Source of the DNA: Anseranas semipalmata
Lineage: Eukaryota; Chordata; Aves; Anseriformes; Anseranatidae
Direction of reading: 5' to 3'
Assembly (NCBI GenBank): GCA_013399115.1
Contig: VXAA01001394.1
Coordinates: 345,013-409,012 of the forward strand
DNA length: 64,000 bases
Shown piece by piece: positions 1 to 13,660 of this stretch. Under the pieces are notes generated by a model. The model worked only from the letters and a program-made list of their open reading frames with translations. It did no database searches and was not told the origin of the DNA. Positions within the stretch are counted from its first letter, which is position 1. The number at the start of each line of letters is the position of its first letter. Both the position numbers and the translations under genes were made by a program.

Positions 1-2645
1 AAATAGGTTTTGAGGTTAAATAAAAAATATCTTCCCACTTTCAGTGTTCTCTGCGTGATGGAGACATTCATTTTGAAGTGGCTATTGAAAACGAGCATTT
101 AATTATATCCAGTTTCAGTGATGTGAAACTAAAGTCATAAACTTGAGCTTTTTGTCTTCTAAAACACTTTTTTTTTTCTTTTGCATGTGCTCTATAAATT
201 GTAGTTTATGGGTAGAACCATTCCAGAACTTAGGAGCTCTTTAGATAGCCTTCACCCTTGAAGGCCTCCTGCTCGATGTACCCTGGCACGTGCTGCCTGA
301 GCTGCTGGCTGGCAGCAGCAGGACAGCTTGGTGCCATTCCTCGTCCTGGAGCTGCTCTGTGGGCTCTTCTCATTGCTGCTTGCAGTGTGGGAAGAACAGC
401 TTCTTCCAGCTGTGTCCCAGTGCGGAGGCCTGCTTGGCCCAGGGGGCTTTTCGGGGAAGATTGGATTCCCGTGAGCCAAGGCTTCTGCTGTAGTAGAGTT
501 AAAAAAAATTCTAACATGTGTTGTGGATCTTCTTTTTTTAGCTGGGGTTGGAGAGGAATAGGATGCCAGTGTGGTGCCCTGCATGCTGCGAAGGGAGGGA
601 TAGGGGGAGATCCTTTGTACAACAACAAGACTTCTGAGTGGTAGCCAAGAACTGTGTTAACTGCATAAATTCCCAGCAGGACATTTTAACTGCTTGGAAC
701 TTGGGGTGGTGTGATGATAGTGGGGGGCTGGAAGAGTTGAACTGGTGATGCAGGGCTCGGGCGAGCTGCTGCTGATGCAAAAAGGACAGTCTTGCCTAAG
801 AGACTGAGACCAGCCCAATAGGAGAGCTGCCCTGGTTTCACTCCAGTGAAGAACTAGTCACAGGTGAGATTCCTTGTCACCCAGGGGCTAGTGTAGTCAG
901 TATATGGTGTATGAGAAGGCAGATGGAAATTAATTCTGTCTGGGGTTCATATAGACTGTTACTACTGAAACAAATCTCCAACTAAAGAATTAAATCAAAT
1001 CTCACAGAGAAATACCAAGTTTCTAAAGAAAAATGCTGATTATAGGAAGGGACAATTTGAAGGAGTCAGAGTTTAGCAAGTTCCCAATAGATCAAGTGGT
1101 AAATGATTTCCTTAGCAGGGGAAAGAGGGGGGGGATAAAAAAAATCTAATTTTATTTTGGATTAATATCAAAACATGCAGAGTGCTGAACTCTTCTATGT
1201 GCCACCATTTCTAGAAGTAATTATGAAACATGATAGTAGAAATAAGTGACTCCGTTTAAATTAAGGAGATTCTATCCAAAAGAGAGTCATAAGTGCCTTT
1301 AGAGAATGGGAATGTGGAGATGCCTTTCTATGCCTTGTTGAGGGTGCCTTATCGTAGGCTCTACTGGGCTACACTCCAGAGAGGGCTTTTGGCTCATTGT
1401 TATTATGGAATTACTAGTTGCAGCCAGATGCACCATAGAAGAGGATAGATTGTCCCCAGCATCAATGGATGGGGGGGAGTACATGGAATACTTTCAGTAT
1501 GGAAAAAAAACTGATAATCTCAAAGCGAGGTACATTTGAAGTGTAGCATTGCTGGTTTTTGGAGTCTGAATGAATGACGTAAACAGGGCTACAGTGTTGA
1601 CAAACACATCTTTTCAAGGCAATATGCCATGATAAAAAGTTTGCTTTTGTTAGCAATAACAAAGCAAATGATCTAAGCAAAGGATAAAGATCATAGGATT
1701 GAAAAGTCCTTGTTGTGACTGGGAGACTGAACAGGCCACATGTGACTGCAGCTGGAATATCAAATTGGTGCAGGTCACTAAACCTTGAAAGTGAAAGAGG
1801 TGCTCACTGATCTCGTGGTGTTGGGATGGTAAAGCTCCACTCCCAGACTCATTTCAGGGTAGAGGAGAATGTGCCTTCCTTGGCTGGTATTGGAAACTTT
1901 GTGCGCCCTGTAGTTAAGATGGACTGTTGTACTGCTGCAGCCATTGAAATGTACTTAGGGACCTTCTTCACAGTAGGGTTATGAACAAGTAATTCCAGTT
2001 AATCTTAGCTGTTGCAGAGGTCTGTTATGATTAATTCTATTATCTTTCAGTTCAATTCTATTATCTGTCATTATCTTTGCACCTTGGAGAAATAGTTTTC
2101 ACACTGACCAGGAATATTTCAGACAGCTTCAGTTGGACTGACATAAGTGCATAATTCTGGAGTAACTATACAATATAGCCTGGAATACCTACTGAGAGCA
2201 GGGGAAAGACTGTGCCTAGCCATTGGTGTAAGCATCAGGTACGTGCCATCAAAACAATACATTGTAGATATTTTTCTAATTTATATTTAGGCCAAGTATG
2301 CAATATTATACTAACATATTGTAATGCTTAATGTAAATGAATGTGAAGGTGCTGTGGTGTTGTTGATAGCAAAATATAGTTCGGTAATGACTAATCCTTG
2401 ATATCACTGGAGTTGGGAGAGCACAAGTGTGGAGCTCAGTCATGAACCAAAGTCAGCATAACACTTAAATTGCATTTGCTGTTCAAGGGAGTCTGTAACT
2501 GAAGTTGCAGATATTCGCAGAGTAAACTTTTCTATAGCAGACAGCCTCTCCTGTATTTTTCCATATATTGGGCAATGCTTCTATGAACTACAACTTGCTT
2601 AGGCAAGAGTCTACATTCTTATTTATACAAAAGTAGCAGTTACTG
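1..2645. other. Non-coding DNA with GC-richer patch
   Basis: No gene recognised. Bases from about 230 to 780 are richer in GC than the surroundings and carry overlapping open frames on both strands (up to 132 codons). These show no familiar domain, and the patch is full of CTG/CAG-like words that rarely make stops, which explains the open frames. A short G run lies near 1125-1135. The remainder is AT-rich unique sequence with no repeat or RNA gene that I can name. The patch could be an old repeat or an untranslated exon; nothing in the sequence decides this. Confidence 0.5.
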
Positions 2646-2790
2646 ATGTAAGTAATCCCATTAACTGGAAAGGCTTGAGTACTCAACTGGGACTCAGAAA
2701 AGCTGGAGTCTGTTCTGGGCTCTGTCCAGACAGGTAACTGGGTGCAAATCAATCATATGTTGTTACAACCTCTACAAGTCCTTGCATTTA
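2646..2790 (+). repeat. Possible ancient SINE/palindromic repeat relic
   Basis: The first 45 bases read like a degraded palindrome (TAAGTAATCCCATT, then a decayed return arm ending GAGTACTCA). This resembles an ancient amniote repeat whose core is CCATTGAAGTCAATGG. It is followed by GGACTCAGAAAAGCTGGAGTCTG and GGCTCTGTCCA-like words, which resemble the 5' half of MIR/CORE-SINE elements (GACTCAG...CTGGGTTC...GGCTCTGCCAC). The match is by eye to remembered consensus patterns and is strongly diverged. It could be chance similarity. Confidence 0.3.
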
Positions 2791-4117
2791 ATGTAAGAGT
2801 TATAAGGGAAACCCTCTGTTTCACTGTGTAAGAGTAGTATCAGATGGGTACTTTGTGGTCATATATCTGTTGTTAACAGTTTAGAGGCTGTAATAAATCC
2901 TGCTGACTCCTTGTTCCCTGTCACACAAGGATCTTGCATACTAGATGCTGGAGATGGTGCTGGTAGGTGGAGGGGTGAGAACAAATGGGTTCTTACGTGT
3001 TGTAAGCATAGAGTTGTTGTGAGCTGTGCCATGTACCACTAAGCATCTTCTGCAAACTCGGCACTAATGAATAAGTAAAAACAACAACAACTCAAAACCA
3101 CAGAAATCAATAACCTTGAAAATAATGATTTTCTAAGAAAAATCATTAGAAAAATAAAATTCCACAATGAAATAGATTCTCAACAGCTGTGGATGCAGAG
3201 CTCTGTTGAAGTAAAAGGGCTATGTTAAGTGAAGACAGCTTTAATCACAACTTAATTTTCTCTCTGGGGAGGAAGAAAGACAGTATATAGCATGCTTGTC
3301 ATGTTGCATGAACCACATCTGGATGATTCTGATACGTATGATGGAGGCTGTTTAAGAATATAATTATTCTATAAAGGTGCCTCTACTATTCTTTGAAGAA
3401 TATCTACTGTTTTGTAAATTGAGTGGTCAGAAGAGGGGGAAGGCCAGGCCTCGAGTTCAGAAGGGCGCTAAAAAACTGATAGCTACTGTTAGACAATGCA
3501 AACTTCCCCCTTCCTTCCATCAATCTTTTCCCCTGTATGAGGATAGTGTGGGGAGTTTGGCTCGTGGTGCTTGGGGTTGGTTGGTTTGTTTTTGTTTTAG
3601 TGGCTTTGATTGATAAGCATCCAGAGAAAAGGAGGGGCTAGGTGTTCTCATCTCTGCTGTGGGTACACTGAGCAGGTAATCTGCACATCACTTGGGTTAA
3701 GCCTAAGTCTTTTGTGTGGTGCAGAGTTGCTTTGTACATGTGGTACTTACCTGCCCAGGACTGCAGAAGTCCCTCTTCAGCAATCCCACACAATCTCCCC
3801 CACCCTTTGAAATGTCTGGACTTCCTCACCGTGTGTGGTAACTTTGGTACTTTTAACCCAGCAACAGTCTTCATCTCTTCCTTTAATGAATTCCCCTTGT
3901 AGCCTCTCTTCCCTTCTGGGGTTGCCTCCTATAGGTTGTCTTGTTTTTCCCTAGTTGTCAGGGGGCTTTTGTTTCCTCTCCTCTGTCTCAGACCTTAGAA
4001 AGGTCTCAGGTCAAAAACAGAATCATTCTTTTCTCATTGATGCCTCAGACTGCACCAGTGTTAGCAGCTCACTAATCTCATGGCCCTACCATTGAGCTGC
4101 CAGTACAGAATCTGAAG

Positions 4118-4177
4118 AATAATATATATAATATAAATATATATAATAATAATATAAATATATATGTATATATATTT
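4118..4177. repeat. AT-rich microsatellite
   Basis: Sixty bases composed of A and T except for one G, in interrupted (AT)n, (ATA)n and (AAT)n units. This is an imperfect simple repeat, probably length-variable between individuals. A single ambiguous base (n) follows at 4199. Confidence 0.9.
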
Positions 4178-4448
4178 GAAATTACACTGGTTTTAAACNA
4201 ATGTGGAGTTTAATGTTAAATACTTGTTCCCACATGTTCTTTATGTAAAATTTTTTGAGAGAGTATTGGATTCTTCAGCTTATGCCCTTAAGCATCACCT
4301 TCATTATGGGCCAACGTAAAAGGCAGCTTGGGGAAGGGTAGTGGGCATTGCCATGGTAGTGTCTGGCCTGACCCACAGTTGGTGTTCGACTCCTACAGTC
4401 AGTTTTGGGCATGTTGTGGATGTAGACCTGTTTGGTTTTTTTTTGTTG
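4178..4448. other. Unique non-coding DNA before the gap
   Basis: Unique sequence with no gene or repeat recognised. It contains one ambiguous base at 4199 and ends in a T-rich run directly at the gap edge. Confidence 0.5.
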
Positions 4449-5321
4449 NNNNNNNNNNNNNNNNNNNNNNNNNNNNNNNNNNNNNNNNNNNNNNNNNNNN
4501 NNNNNNNNNNNNNNNNNNNNNNNNNNNNNNNNNNNNNNNNNNNNNNNNNNNNNNNNNNNNNNNNNNNNNNNNNNNNNNNNNNNNNNNNNNNNNNNNNNNN
4601 NNNNNNNNNNNNNNNNNNNNNNNNNNNNNNNNNNNNNNNNNNNNNNNNNNNNNNNNNNNNNNNNNNNNNNNNNNNNNNNNNNNNNNNNNNNNNNNNNNNN
4701 NNNNNNNNNNNNNNNNNNNNNNNNNNNNNNNNNNNNNNNNNNNNNNNNNNNNNNNNNNNNNNNNNNNNNNNNNNNNNNNNNNNNNNNNNNNNNNNNNNNN
4801 NNNNNNNNNNNNNNNNNNNNNNNNNNNNNNNNNNNNNNNNNNNNNNNNNNNNNNNNNNNNNNNNNNNNNNNNNNNNNNNNNNNNNNNNNNNNNNNNNNNN
4901 NNNNNNNNNNNNNNNNNNNNNNNNNNNNNNNNNNNNNNNNNNNNNNNNNNNNNNNNNNNNNNNNNNNNNNNNNNNNNNNNNNNNNNNNNNNNNNNNNNNN
5001 NNNNNNNNNNNNNNNNNNNNNNNNNNNNNNNNNNNNNNNNNNNNNNNNNNNNNNNNNNNNNNNNNNNNNNNNNNNNNNNNNNNNNNNNNNNNNNNNNNNN
5101 NNNNNNNNNNNNNNNNNNNNNNNNNNNNNNNNNNNNNNNNNNNNNNNNNNNNNNNNNNNNNNNNNNNNNNNNNNNNNNNNNNNNNNNNNNNNNNNNNNNN
5201 NNNNNNNNNNNNNNNNNNNNNNNNNNNNNNNNNNNNNNNNNNNNNNNNNNNNNNNNNNNNNNNNNNNNNNNNNNNNNNNNNNNNNNNNNNNNNNNNNNNN
5301 NNNNNNNNNNNNNNNNNNNNN
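4449..5321. other. Assembly gap (873 N)
   Basis: An unbroken run of N. The left flank ends in a T-rich run (GGTTTTTTTTTGTTG) and the right flank begins with eleven Ts, so the break probably lies in or beside a T-rich simple repeat. Open frames that appear to cross this region consist of unknown residues and carry no meaning. The number of Ns may be an estimated size rather than a measured one. Confidence 0.99.
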
Positions 5322-8185
5322 TTTTTTTTTTAACCTGTCCTGCAAACTACCCAGATTGTAATGAAATACTGGGGAGCAGGGATTTTTTTTGTCCTTAAAG
5401 TCAAAGCTTAAGATCATTCTTCCTTGTTTTCTGGCACTGTTCTTGTTTGAAAATCTTGTATGGAACATGAAACAAACTTTGTGCATAAATGTTTCAAGAT
5501 CTTTCATCAGATCTGTTACACTTGCTCTCAATGTATTTCATCATTGTTGCTCTATAATGAGATTTGCTTGTACTGGCTAGACAGACAGTCATAAGTTCAC
5601 TCTTTTGCTTCATTTGGGCCTTAGTGTTTTCTTTTTTTCCTCCCGTGTCTGCCTCCATGAGTTTTGGCAGGTTTGCTTGGCTCCAAGAGTGCCGAGACAA
5701 ACCAGTTTCTAGATTTCTCCTTATTTGGAACAAGTGCCCTTATCACTGTTGCCAAGAATATCCTGCGTTGAGTGGCGAAGGTCCAGGAGCTCACCGCAGT
5801 CACTTGGAGGGTTGAAGTTCCCAGAGAAAGCTTGGGCTGGGATGATTAGTTCAGAAGTACAGCCTCTGACTGAAGGTGTTGGATAGCCTATGTGCAGTTC
5901 AGATTTTTTTCTTCCTTATCAGTTCGTAAACACCATTTTCACAGAAATGCTGGCATCTTTAATAATCCTCACATTTTAATTTGATGCTGAGATAAAAGAT
6001 AGTTTTCTACCTCAAACGAAGCTTGCTTTTTTTGGTAGAAACCTCTCTGTTTACTTGAATGGCATTTAGTCATCTCAAGATCTATAATACATGTAAAGAC
6101 TTCCAGAAATGTTGGAGATGCTCTGATCTGTTCTTTATTTCTTGGAATAATGTTCCTGAATAGACAGACTAAAAGAGGATTTTTGAGCTCCCTAGGGAAA
6201 TTACTACTGTCCTCCCTTCTTGTTCTGAAGGGCCATCTTCTAAACAATGAACTACTAAACATGGAACAAAAGGCAAAGAGCATCTGAGAGTATGAGCATA
6301 TATTTACTGGAAGAGAAGGTGGCATAGGAATAGTATCTGGCTGATTACAGATGACACAGTGTTTTTCTTTGAGCTTTAGAGGAAGGTAGTTTTGATGATC
6401 TGACTCAATTTCAGCTGGGTTTATTATAACTTCATACCTGCCCTGTCCTACACTTCTGGTTGGCTCCTGTGTTCTTCAGGCTGCTGCAGTACATTTTTGC
6501 TGTGCTCTGAACAACAGTTATATCTTCCCCTGTGAGCAGTGGCAGGCATTCAGGGACTGACAGTCGTCCCTGCGCATGTGTATGAGATCTATGTTCACAT
6601 ATATGAACAAGAATATTCATCTATGGGTATTCTGGGAAAGCACAAGGGCAAACTCATTTCTGATATGATGCTGCTGAAATCAACAAGCTGGTGATGGGTG
6701 AGATCAATGCAGTATTTCTACTTTTGAAAGAGGAAAAGCAGACAGATCTGAGAGCAGGTTGGATCTTGGAGTGCCCTTTATCTTGGCTTGGTGCATGGAA
6801 GAATAGCGGAGGAGGAAATACTGCTCTCTGGAATAGTTGATCTGAACTTTGTCAGTTTGCTAGAGATGACCATAGTAAAGGAGTAAATGGAAGAACCACA
6901 TAAAGAAAACAAATAGGGGATCACCCCCACCCCCCCCAAAAAGACAGTTCCACAAAATCAAGGCTTTCTTTTAAGTGCAATTGGTAAAAGCAATAACTGA
7001 ACTGGTTGCAGTGATCCCAGACATGCTGTCAGCTAGTGATCAGCTAACAGGCATAATAAATGTTTAAAACTAGCTTTAACAGTGTAAAATTTTAAGGACC
7101 CTAAAACAATAAACTGTATGGTTCATAACCTACTTTTAATTAGAACCAGTTGGGGAAGTAGCCCACCTCCAGGCCATTCCATTTGTTCTGCTGTGACCAT
7201 CTTATAGCGAGGAGAAATGCACAATAACAGCTCCACGTGCTGTCGTGTGAGAATCGGAGACTGAAAGTTGGGACAGACATACTTTTGGAGACTTTCCACT
7301 GTGCATGGAAAGCACTATTTGGGGACATCACTGCAGGGAATTACATCTGTCAAACTGTAAGTGCTGAGGTTTACCATGGTTCAGTGGATGCAGTTTAGTT
7401 CTGGGTTCTTGGCAAGATTAACGTGTAGACTTCCATGAAGTCATCGCAGTGTGGCATGTGGCTGGCTTAGAAAAATGGAGCAAAGCAAAACTCCCCCTTG
7501 CTGAAACCTGGCAGGAACAGAAGGGAGGCATATTTTAGATTATGAGTGCAGGGCTTCGAGCAGGGAGCTAGCTGGCTTCGCTGGTTTATAGCAGACTGAC
7601 ATAATGTTGAAGAAAGGAGCCAGAAGAGTGGGCGGATTTCTTGCTGGCGCTTCTGAATACGCAAGCGTGGCTGGCATTTGTAATATGAGTGGGCTGCTGA
7701 AGATTGGGCTGCCCCAGGTAGCAGCTGTGGCCAAGAGACCACGTATTTTCCATCTGTGCCTGGTAGGATTGTGATCTTTCATGGGGATGCAGGCATAGTT
7801 GCACTTATCTGTGACCTGGTTCCCTTGTGCTTGGATGGTGGCACTGTCTGTATGTTGCTGAGATGGATACTAGCCCAGAATATGGCAAATATTTTCTTTG
7901 CTGAGGCCACTGTGCAGTACCTTAGCAGTGTATAAATGACTTTCAGTGGATACAAATTGTATCTGTATTCACTGTTCGGTGCCTTTACCATGGCGGAACA
8001 ATACAAAGTGGTTTGAGTGTAAATGAGGCTTTGTTGGCCAAAGGCCTTTCCTTCCTTCTGCCCACTTTAAAACCATTGTGGGACTTTATCCAAGAGAGCT
8101 GTTTTGGCTTTGTTCCATTGTGGGAATGCTCTGTCCAAAGGACAGGGACCAGTTGTGGTACGGGAACCTCTTTGGGAAGAGACCA
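5322..8185. other. Unique non-coding DNA
   Basis: No gene recognised. Open frames of 60-118 codons occur on both strands without any recognisable domain, and none is framed by convincing start and splice context. A C-rich tract (C5-A-C8) lies at 6924-6937. The rest is AT-rich unique sequence. Confidence 0.5.
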
Positions 8186-8262
8186 AAGTTTAGTTCCCTG
8201 TGCTGCTACGGACTTGACGTGACTGGGCAAATCAGCTAAGCTCCATCTACCTCTGAAATTGG
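8186..8262 (+). repeat. MIR/CORE-SINE-like relic
   Basis: The segment follows the order of the MIR/CORE-SINE central region: a TAGTTCCCTGTGCTGCTAC word (consensus type: ggttc-n-ggctctgccac), then GACTTGACGTGACTGGGCAA (consensus type: gctgtgtgaccttgggcaag), then ATCAGCTAAGCTCC and CATCTACCTCTGAAATTGG (consensus type: tcacttaacctc...cctcagttt). Divergence is high, as expected for an insertion older than the split of birds from other amniotes. No target-site duplication can be seen. Recognised by eye only. Confidence 0.5.
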
Positions 8263-9744
8263 AAACATACAGTCCCTTAACCTGCACTGCATGAACACAT
8301 GAAAGATTGATTTTCAGATCCAATAAAAATAAATGCTACCTAAGCATCTGAAATATGAGTTTGGGGTATTTCCTGTTTGCTTTAATCTTTATTTCTTTTG
8401 GGAAGAACTGAATCTAATTTCACTACACCCATCAAATCTTACCTCTTAACTCTTCTTCTAGTGAAAGATTTTCCTGCAGGATTTCTGACAGATCTTACTG
8501 TGCACATATTGCACTGAACTAACTGATAACTTTTCTTGTGCCTACTTTGAGAGCTGGGTTCTATAAATAGGTTTTCATATAGCAAGTGTGCAAGACCCAT
8601 GCTCTGTGGCCTCTGCCACTAGTTTTGTGTATGGAAACAAGGTTAATGTTAATAGTGTGCAAGTAATTTATTACTTCTAATCTACAAAAGTACTGTGGGA
8701 GGGATGAGAAGCAGTGATAGGCAGCAGCTTCATTTCTGCAAACCGCCAGAAGGTACAAAGCAGACGTCTTCAAGAAGAGCTGACATTTTAAGCACTATAA
8801 AGTCTGCAGGGAGAGAGAACATCTTTTGCCTGCCCCCCCAGGTATATCAGCGTATCTCAAGTTTTAGAGCACATAAGCTGAAAAAGCATTTCTGAACCTG
8901 AATGCTTACTGTGTTTTAATGTTGTATCCTTATGTGCAACAAAGATATTATCTCTTCCCTCAAACTTTGTCTTGCTTGTATCCCAAGACCTTCATGACCA
9001 AAATTATACAAGTATGTTTTGACTTTTTATCTTGCTTTCCCCATGCCTGACATGCTTGTCTGCATTTACCCACTGTTAAGACACATTGTATTTCCTGGAT
9101 GCCTTGGGAAGGATAAGCAGAGGATGGGAGAGTAAAGTTTATTTTGCTGTCCTCCTTCTTTTTGTTGCTAAATATTTGTCCATCGAGTTGGAATAAGCAG
9201 TCATTTGTACTGGATCTTAATTTAGATTAGGGATAACCTAAGTACCAAGTAATAATTTCATTGTTTGTTATTGGGTTTTAAGTAACAGAGGTGAGTAAAT
9301 AAATAGGCCAATATAAGTATAAATCTACTTAATTATCTGAGTCTTTAATATATAGCAACAAAGCCAAATCTTAAAATAAATAAAAATTAAAATGACCATT
9401 TGAGTTACTAACTTCAGAAAGACTTCTGAAAGAGTGTGTCTTAAGTTCAAGTAGGCAAAATCCTGCAGCTCCTCAGTGCTGAGGAGGGGTTTGTCTAAGG
9501 ATGATAGTGGTCTACACTGATAAATGATGGCAGAAGGTGGTGATAAATGCAATGTGTTACTTGTAAGGACAGGCAGAATTAGGATAGTAAGTGATGGAAA
9601 CTGATCTAATGATTTATTCGAAGATGAATTGAAAAACATTCAAGCCCTAACTAAAATAGATGCCTTTAATGTGGGCTGTACATTGGGATGTTGTTAAATG
9701 TTTTTTGGGGGTGGGGAAGGAAATTATAGTTGAGTACTAACCTA
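8263..9744. other. Unique non-coding DNA
   Basis: AT-rich unique sequence. No coding pattern, RNA gene or mobile element recognised. Confidence 0.45.
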
Positions 9745-9788
9745 AGTGTGTGTGTGTTTTTTGTTGTTTTTTTTTTTTCTTTTTTTTA
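9745..9788. repeat. TG and T-rich simple repeat
   Basis: A short (GT)n of about six units runs into a T-rich tract broken by single G and C bases. Simple sequence repeat; no function inferred. Confidence 0.85.
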
Positions 9789-12700
9789 ATTACATTTTAA
9801 AAAAGACAAGTCTTAAGAGTACTGTTAGGCTTGCTGAAGCAACTGTGAACCTCACAGGAGTTCACTGCTCAAGCTTCCCCCTAATGCTGTGTTTTTGTCT
9901 TCATGTCCTGCCACAGCTATTGGCAGAACAGATTTAAGGACTGCATTGGGGAATATGTTGCAAATGGAGAAATTGGCATTATCACATCTGTATCATTGTG
10001 CAGTGTAACATAATATATTCAAAGAATAATAATGCCTAGGTTTTATGTTCATCAGTTTCCTGATGGAAGACACTTGTCTGATTAGTAGAGGAATGGGTCA
10101 GGCTAACCTTTTCTGGGACTCTAGGACTGTTAACCCTTGCCTCCCTGGGCTTTATCCTAATGACCTCTCCAGGCACTGAGAAACACAGAAAGTGTGTGTA
10201 TTGGAGATTGTCTTGCTTGTCTGTCCTGTGGCAAACATGAAGTATCTTTAGAAAGAACTTAAATACAAACCATAATCACCTGTAAACACTACTATGGTGA
10301 TACATTTACACAGACTGTTGCTGTGATGTTGGCTGCTCCCAGCTGGGTGCAACATCTAGACTAGCAAAACTAGAGCAGCCACTGATCTCACTCCATAAGC
10401 TGTGGAGAGCATAAGCTGAAACCAAAAATAAACTTGTATGCTATCAAGGACGGGGTATTTCAAAACAGATGGGCAAAAAGTGAAAGAGATGTTGTGTTTT
10501 TCTTTTGAGGAATAAGTACAGAAAGAACACAATTGCTTCTTTAAATTACTTTTTCCTTCTTTAAGTGTTGTCTCTTAGACATACGGCTGAGGCACATTGT
10601 TAATACAGTAACTGTGTTTATTCACTCTTTCTGTAGAGGACCGTCAAGCTAGATGGGTTACAAGATGCTCAGAAGGTTCAGGAGACCTGAGCTTAATGCA
10701 CTTGTGGAAACATCCAATGTAATCTTAGGCAACTAGTTTGTTGTAGAATATTTTCAAGAAAGATTCTTTTTCTTAAACTAGTTAAAATATTCAGTCTGAA
10801 AATCATTCATTGCCTGTGAGGTCCATCAGCCTTGCTTTTTCAGATATACAGTGAAATGTAATAATGTTCTTCTGTCTCGTACAAGTGCTGTGACAATACA
10901 TTCAGGCTGTATGTTAAGCTAGAGAATTGTATAATCATAATAGAGTCAAATTTTACATGATCTAACTTCTAAAGAACAGAAATGTAATTAACAGTAATAA
11001 GGAATAAAAATGTAGAGTTGGGCTAATTGAAGTGACAGTTGAGGATTCTCTAAGACAGAAATGCTCATAGGAAAAAATGTGGTGCTTGCTAGATGTTTTG
11101 CATTAACTTTTCAACGGTCCATCTTTGTGTGAAGCATTAATAGGTAGTAAGTGGAAAACCAACACAAGTCTTCTGCTTTTTCTGGATTGCAGCACTTTAA
11201 GTTTATTCTGTAGTAACTCTCAGTCCAGCCTCCTGGTCCCCTGAAGCACCCGTGTTGACCTTCATTATGGAACTCCTGACATGGCCCCAGGCTGCATATC
11301 CACTTTCCTGGAGCTCAGATACCCCAAAGAGCTGCCAGTGCACTTGGGTTTCCTCCTCTTAATGGAAGGAATTACAATTAGCCCAGAGATGAACCCTTTT
11401 AAAATATTGCCTGTATTCCTGCAGTAGCATGGTGAAGAAGAGCTGACTTGGGAAGAAATCCATTTTTTGATTTGTTTTAAGGTTTTAAAGGGGTGATGGT
11501 TGCAGCTAGGTACAGGTAGTGTTTTCCAGGACAAAACTGGATTATGGTAACTGGAAAGAAAGAAAAAAGGCAGCCATAGCTGGGAGGGAGACAGCATCGC
11601 TCTGCCAGCAGAGGCTGGAAAGCAGACAGGGGGGAAGGAGACAGGAGAGTGGATTGACCCGCATGAGGAAACAAGCCTTCAGAGAAGAGAGGGCTCTGCC
11701 CTGGAGATATCAGAGACGGCTAAGATCTGTTATAAGACGTATGCAACTTCTCCAAGACTGTCGACATGTCCAATGAATGGTAAAGCTTCTCAAATTATTT
11801 TTACTTTCTTGGGGAACTACCATCAAATAGTGTCAACTGTATGCTCTTTATCCCACAGGTACATGAAGAGAAATTCTTGGTTTTTTTGCTCTCTGCTTCC
11901 TTGAGATTGGAAGGGCTGTCATGAATGAGAGGGGGGGGAAAAGGGGTGGCAGGACTGTTTCTAAAGATATGCAAGCCATGAGGACAGGAGTGGGAACTCT
12001 GCTGTGTGGGCTTCATGGGGGTACCACCACATATGGCTGAGCTGAGAGATAATTTGCAGTTATCTCATTCCTTTGCTAAGATTAAAATCTTGGAAGCTTT
12101 CAGCAAAATAATGCAAACAGAGCAATGTCGAAGCTACAATTGGGCTGTTTAAATCTGCATGGATTACAGAAGCAACCTTCTACATAAGCAAGTATTTTGG
12201 TATTGAATTAATTAGCAGTTCTCTTGCTGCAGCACTTTCACAGCATCTGCATCCCATACCTGCACCTCTTCACCTTCTTTGGCTGCAGCCCCAGTCACTC
12301 GGCCAGGCTCGGAGTGTGCCAGTGCGACTTCCACTGGTCCCAAGTCATTCCTGATGTAATCCACCATATTTACAGTTATACCCACAATGACCTCACTGAA
12401 TTATCTGGCTGCATTATGTAAACTGGCAGTGCATCAGGTTGAGCAATTTGACTGGTTCTGCACTAAAATCTGAGGTAGAAGTTGTTTGTTTTCAGTGGGC
12501 AGTTAGTGGTGTTCTCACAACATGCTCACGTACTGCACGATAATAAGAAGGCAACATTACAGCTGTCATTCCCTTTTTGGTTTCATCATTCCCTCTAGCT
12601 GTGCAAATGTTTTTGGTTTTACAAGTCACAATAAAAGTATGGCTAGTGGCCACTGCCTTCAGTTATGGCATAATTTTATGTAACTAATGTAGCCTGGCTG

Positions 12701-13604
12701 CAAAAGAAGGCATGAAACTGCTGAGGTGGAGCAAAGAGCAAGTGAGGGTGTGTGCTGAGCCAATACTATTTTTTGAACAGAGTATGCAAGAATCACAGGA
12801 TGTGTAACAGGAAATGAACAGTTTTCAAAGGTGATGAGCAATGCAAATCGCTAGTTTGTTTAACTCTAGTGTTGCAGGTAGCCCCTCATTTCCATTCATT
12901 TCCTTCGTTCCCAGAGTTCTGTCTTTTGGACCTTTGCTGCTTCCCTGCACCGACCTCATGGCTTTAGAGGCAAGACCAGGCTGCCTGCAGATAGCAGACA
13001 GGCTGCGAGGCTCAGCCTCTATGCTTGTGTTCACACCACTAAAGCCAAATGATTCTGCTTTTCTCAAATAATATTGTGAGTGAAAACAACATCTAAGTAT
13101 TATTGATAGGCCAGAACAAGAATAGTATTTTTACAAGCTTTTGTCACTCATGATAAATTGTTGCAAGAACTGTTTCTTGGCTTCAGAGGATAAAGGCCTC
13201 TTTAAAAAGAGGAGCATCAGCTGATCTAAAGCTAGATAAAATTCACAGCAGTACGTTACGTTCATCAGCAGAAATAGAAAGATGATGGGTACCACCGTTG
13301 CACTTAAGAAGTGTAAGCAATATTGAACTCTGTATCTCAAGGGCTTCTTTCAGAACTAAACAAACTTCCAGAAAATTTCCAACCAGAGATTCATTTGTTG
13401 AGACCATGCTTTCCTGACAAAATACAGTTACAGGGTTTTCAAATTGGGTTACATCAAATTTTGAGGGCTATGTAAGCAATCTCTTCAGGACCAGCTTGGT
13501 TACAAGGGTAATCTACTTTGCATAAGCCTGGTCAGTCTCAAGAGGCACAATCCAAACAAGAAACCAATTTGTTGGAATTCTTCCGTTCAAACTGTTCTGT
13601 AATA
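9789..13604. other. Non-coding DNA, possible faint SINE relic
   Basis: Mostly unique sequence. Around 10670-10745 the words TTCAGGAGACCTGAGCTTAA and AATCTTAGGCAACTAG are arranged like a heavily decayed MIR 5' and central region (ggagacctgggttc ... accttgggcaagt), but this is too weak to call. A region near 11520-11760 is purine-rich on the + strand and holds an 85-codon open frame with no recognisable domain. Nothing else supported. Confidence 0.4.
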
Positions 13605-13660
13605 CATTTATTCATGTGAGTAATCTAATTAAAGTCAATGGAATACACAGCGAGATCTCC
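13605..13660 (+). repeat. Possible palindromic amniote repeat relic
   Basis: The words CATGTGAGTAATCTAATT and AAAGTCAATGGAAT adjoin, matching the arrangement gtgagtaatcccattgaagtcaatggg known to me from an abundant old palindromic repeat of reptile and bird genomes. Only the core and the left arm are recognisable. The repeat's database name is not claimed. Confidence 0.35.

Noticed and set aside
230..644. Overlapping open frames of 110-132 codons on both strands
   Set aside because: GC-richer, stop-poor sequence explains them. No domain, splice or start context is recognisable, and several frames on both strands are open at once.
4275..5531. Open frames of 309-418 codons on both strands
   Set aside because: They cross the run of N, and almost all of their residues are unknown.
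10670..10745. Possible MIR relic
   Set aside because: Only scattered words match; too weak to call without a profile search.
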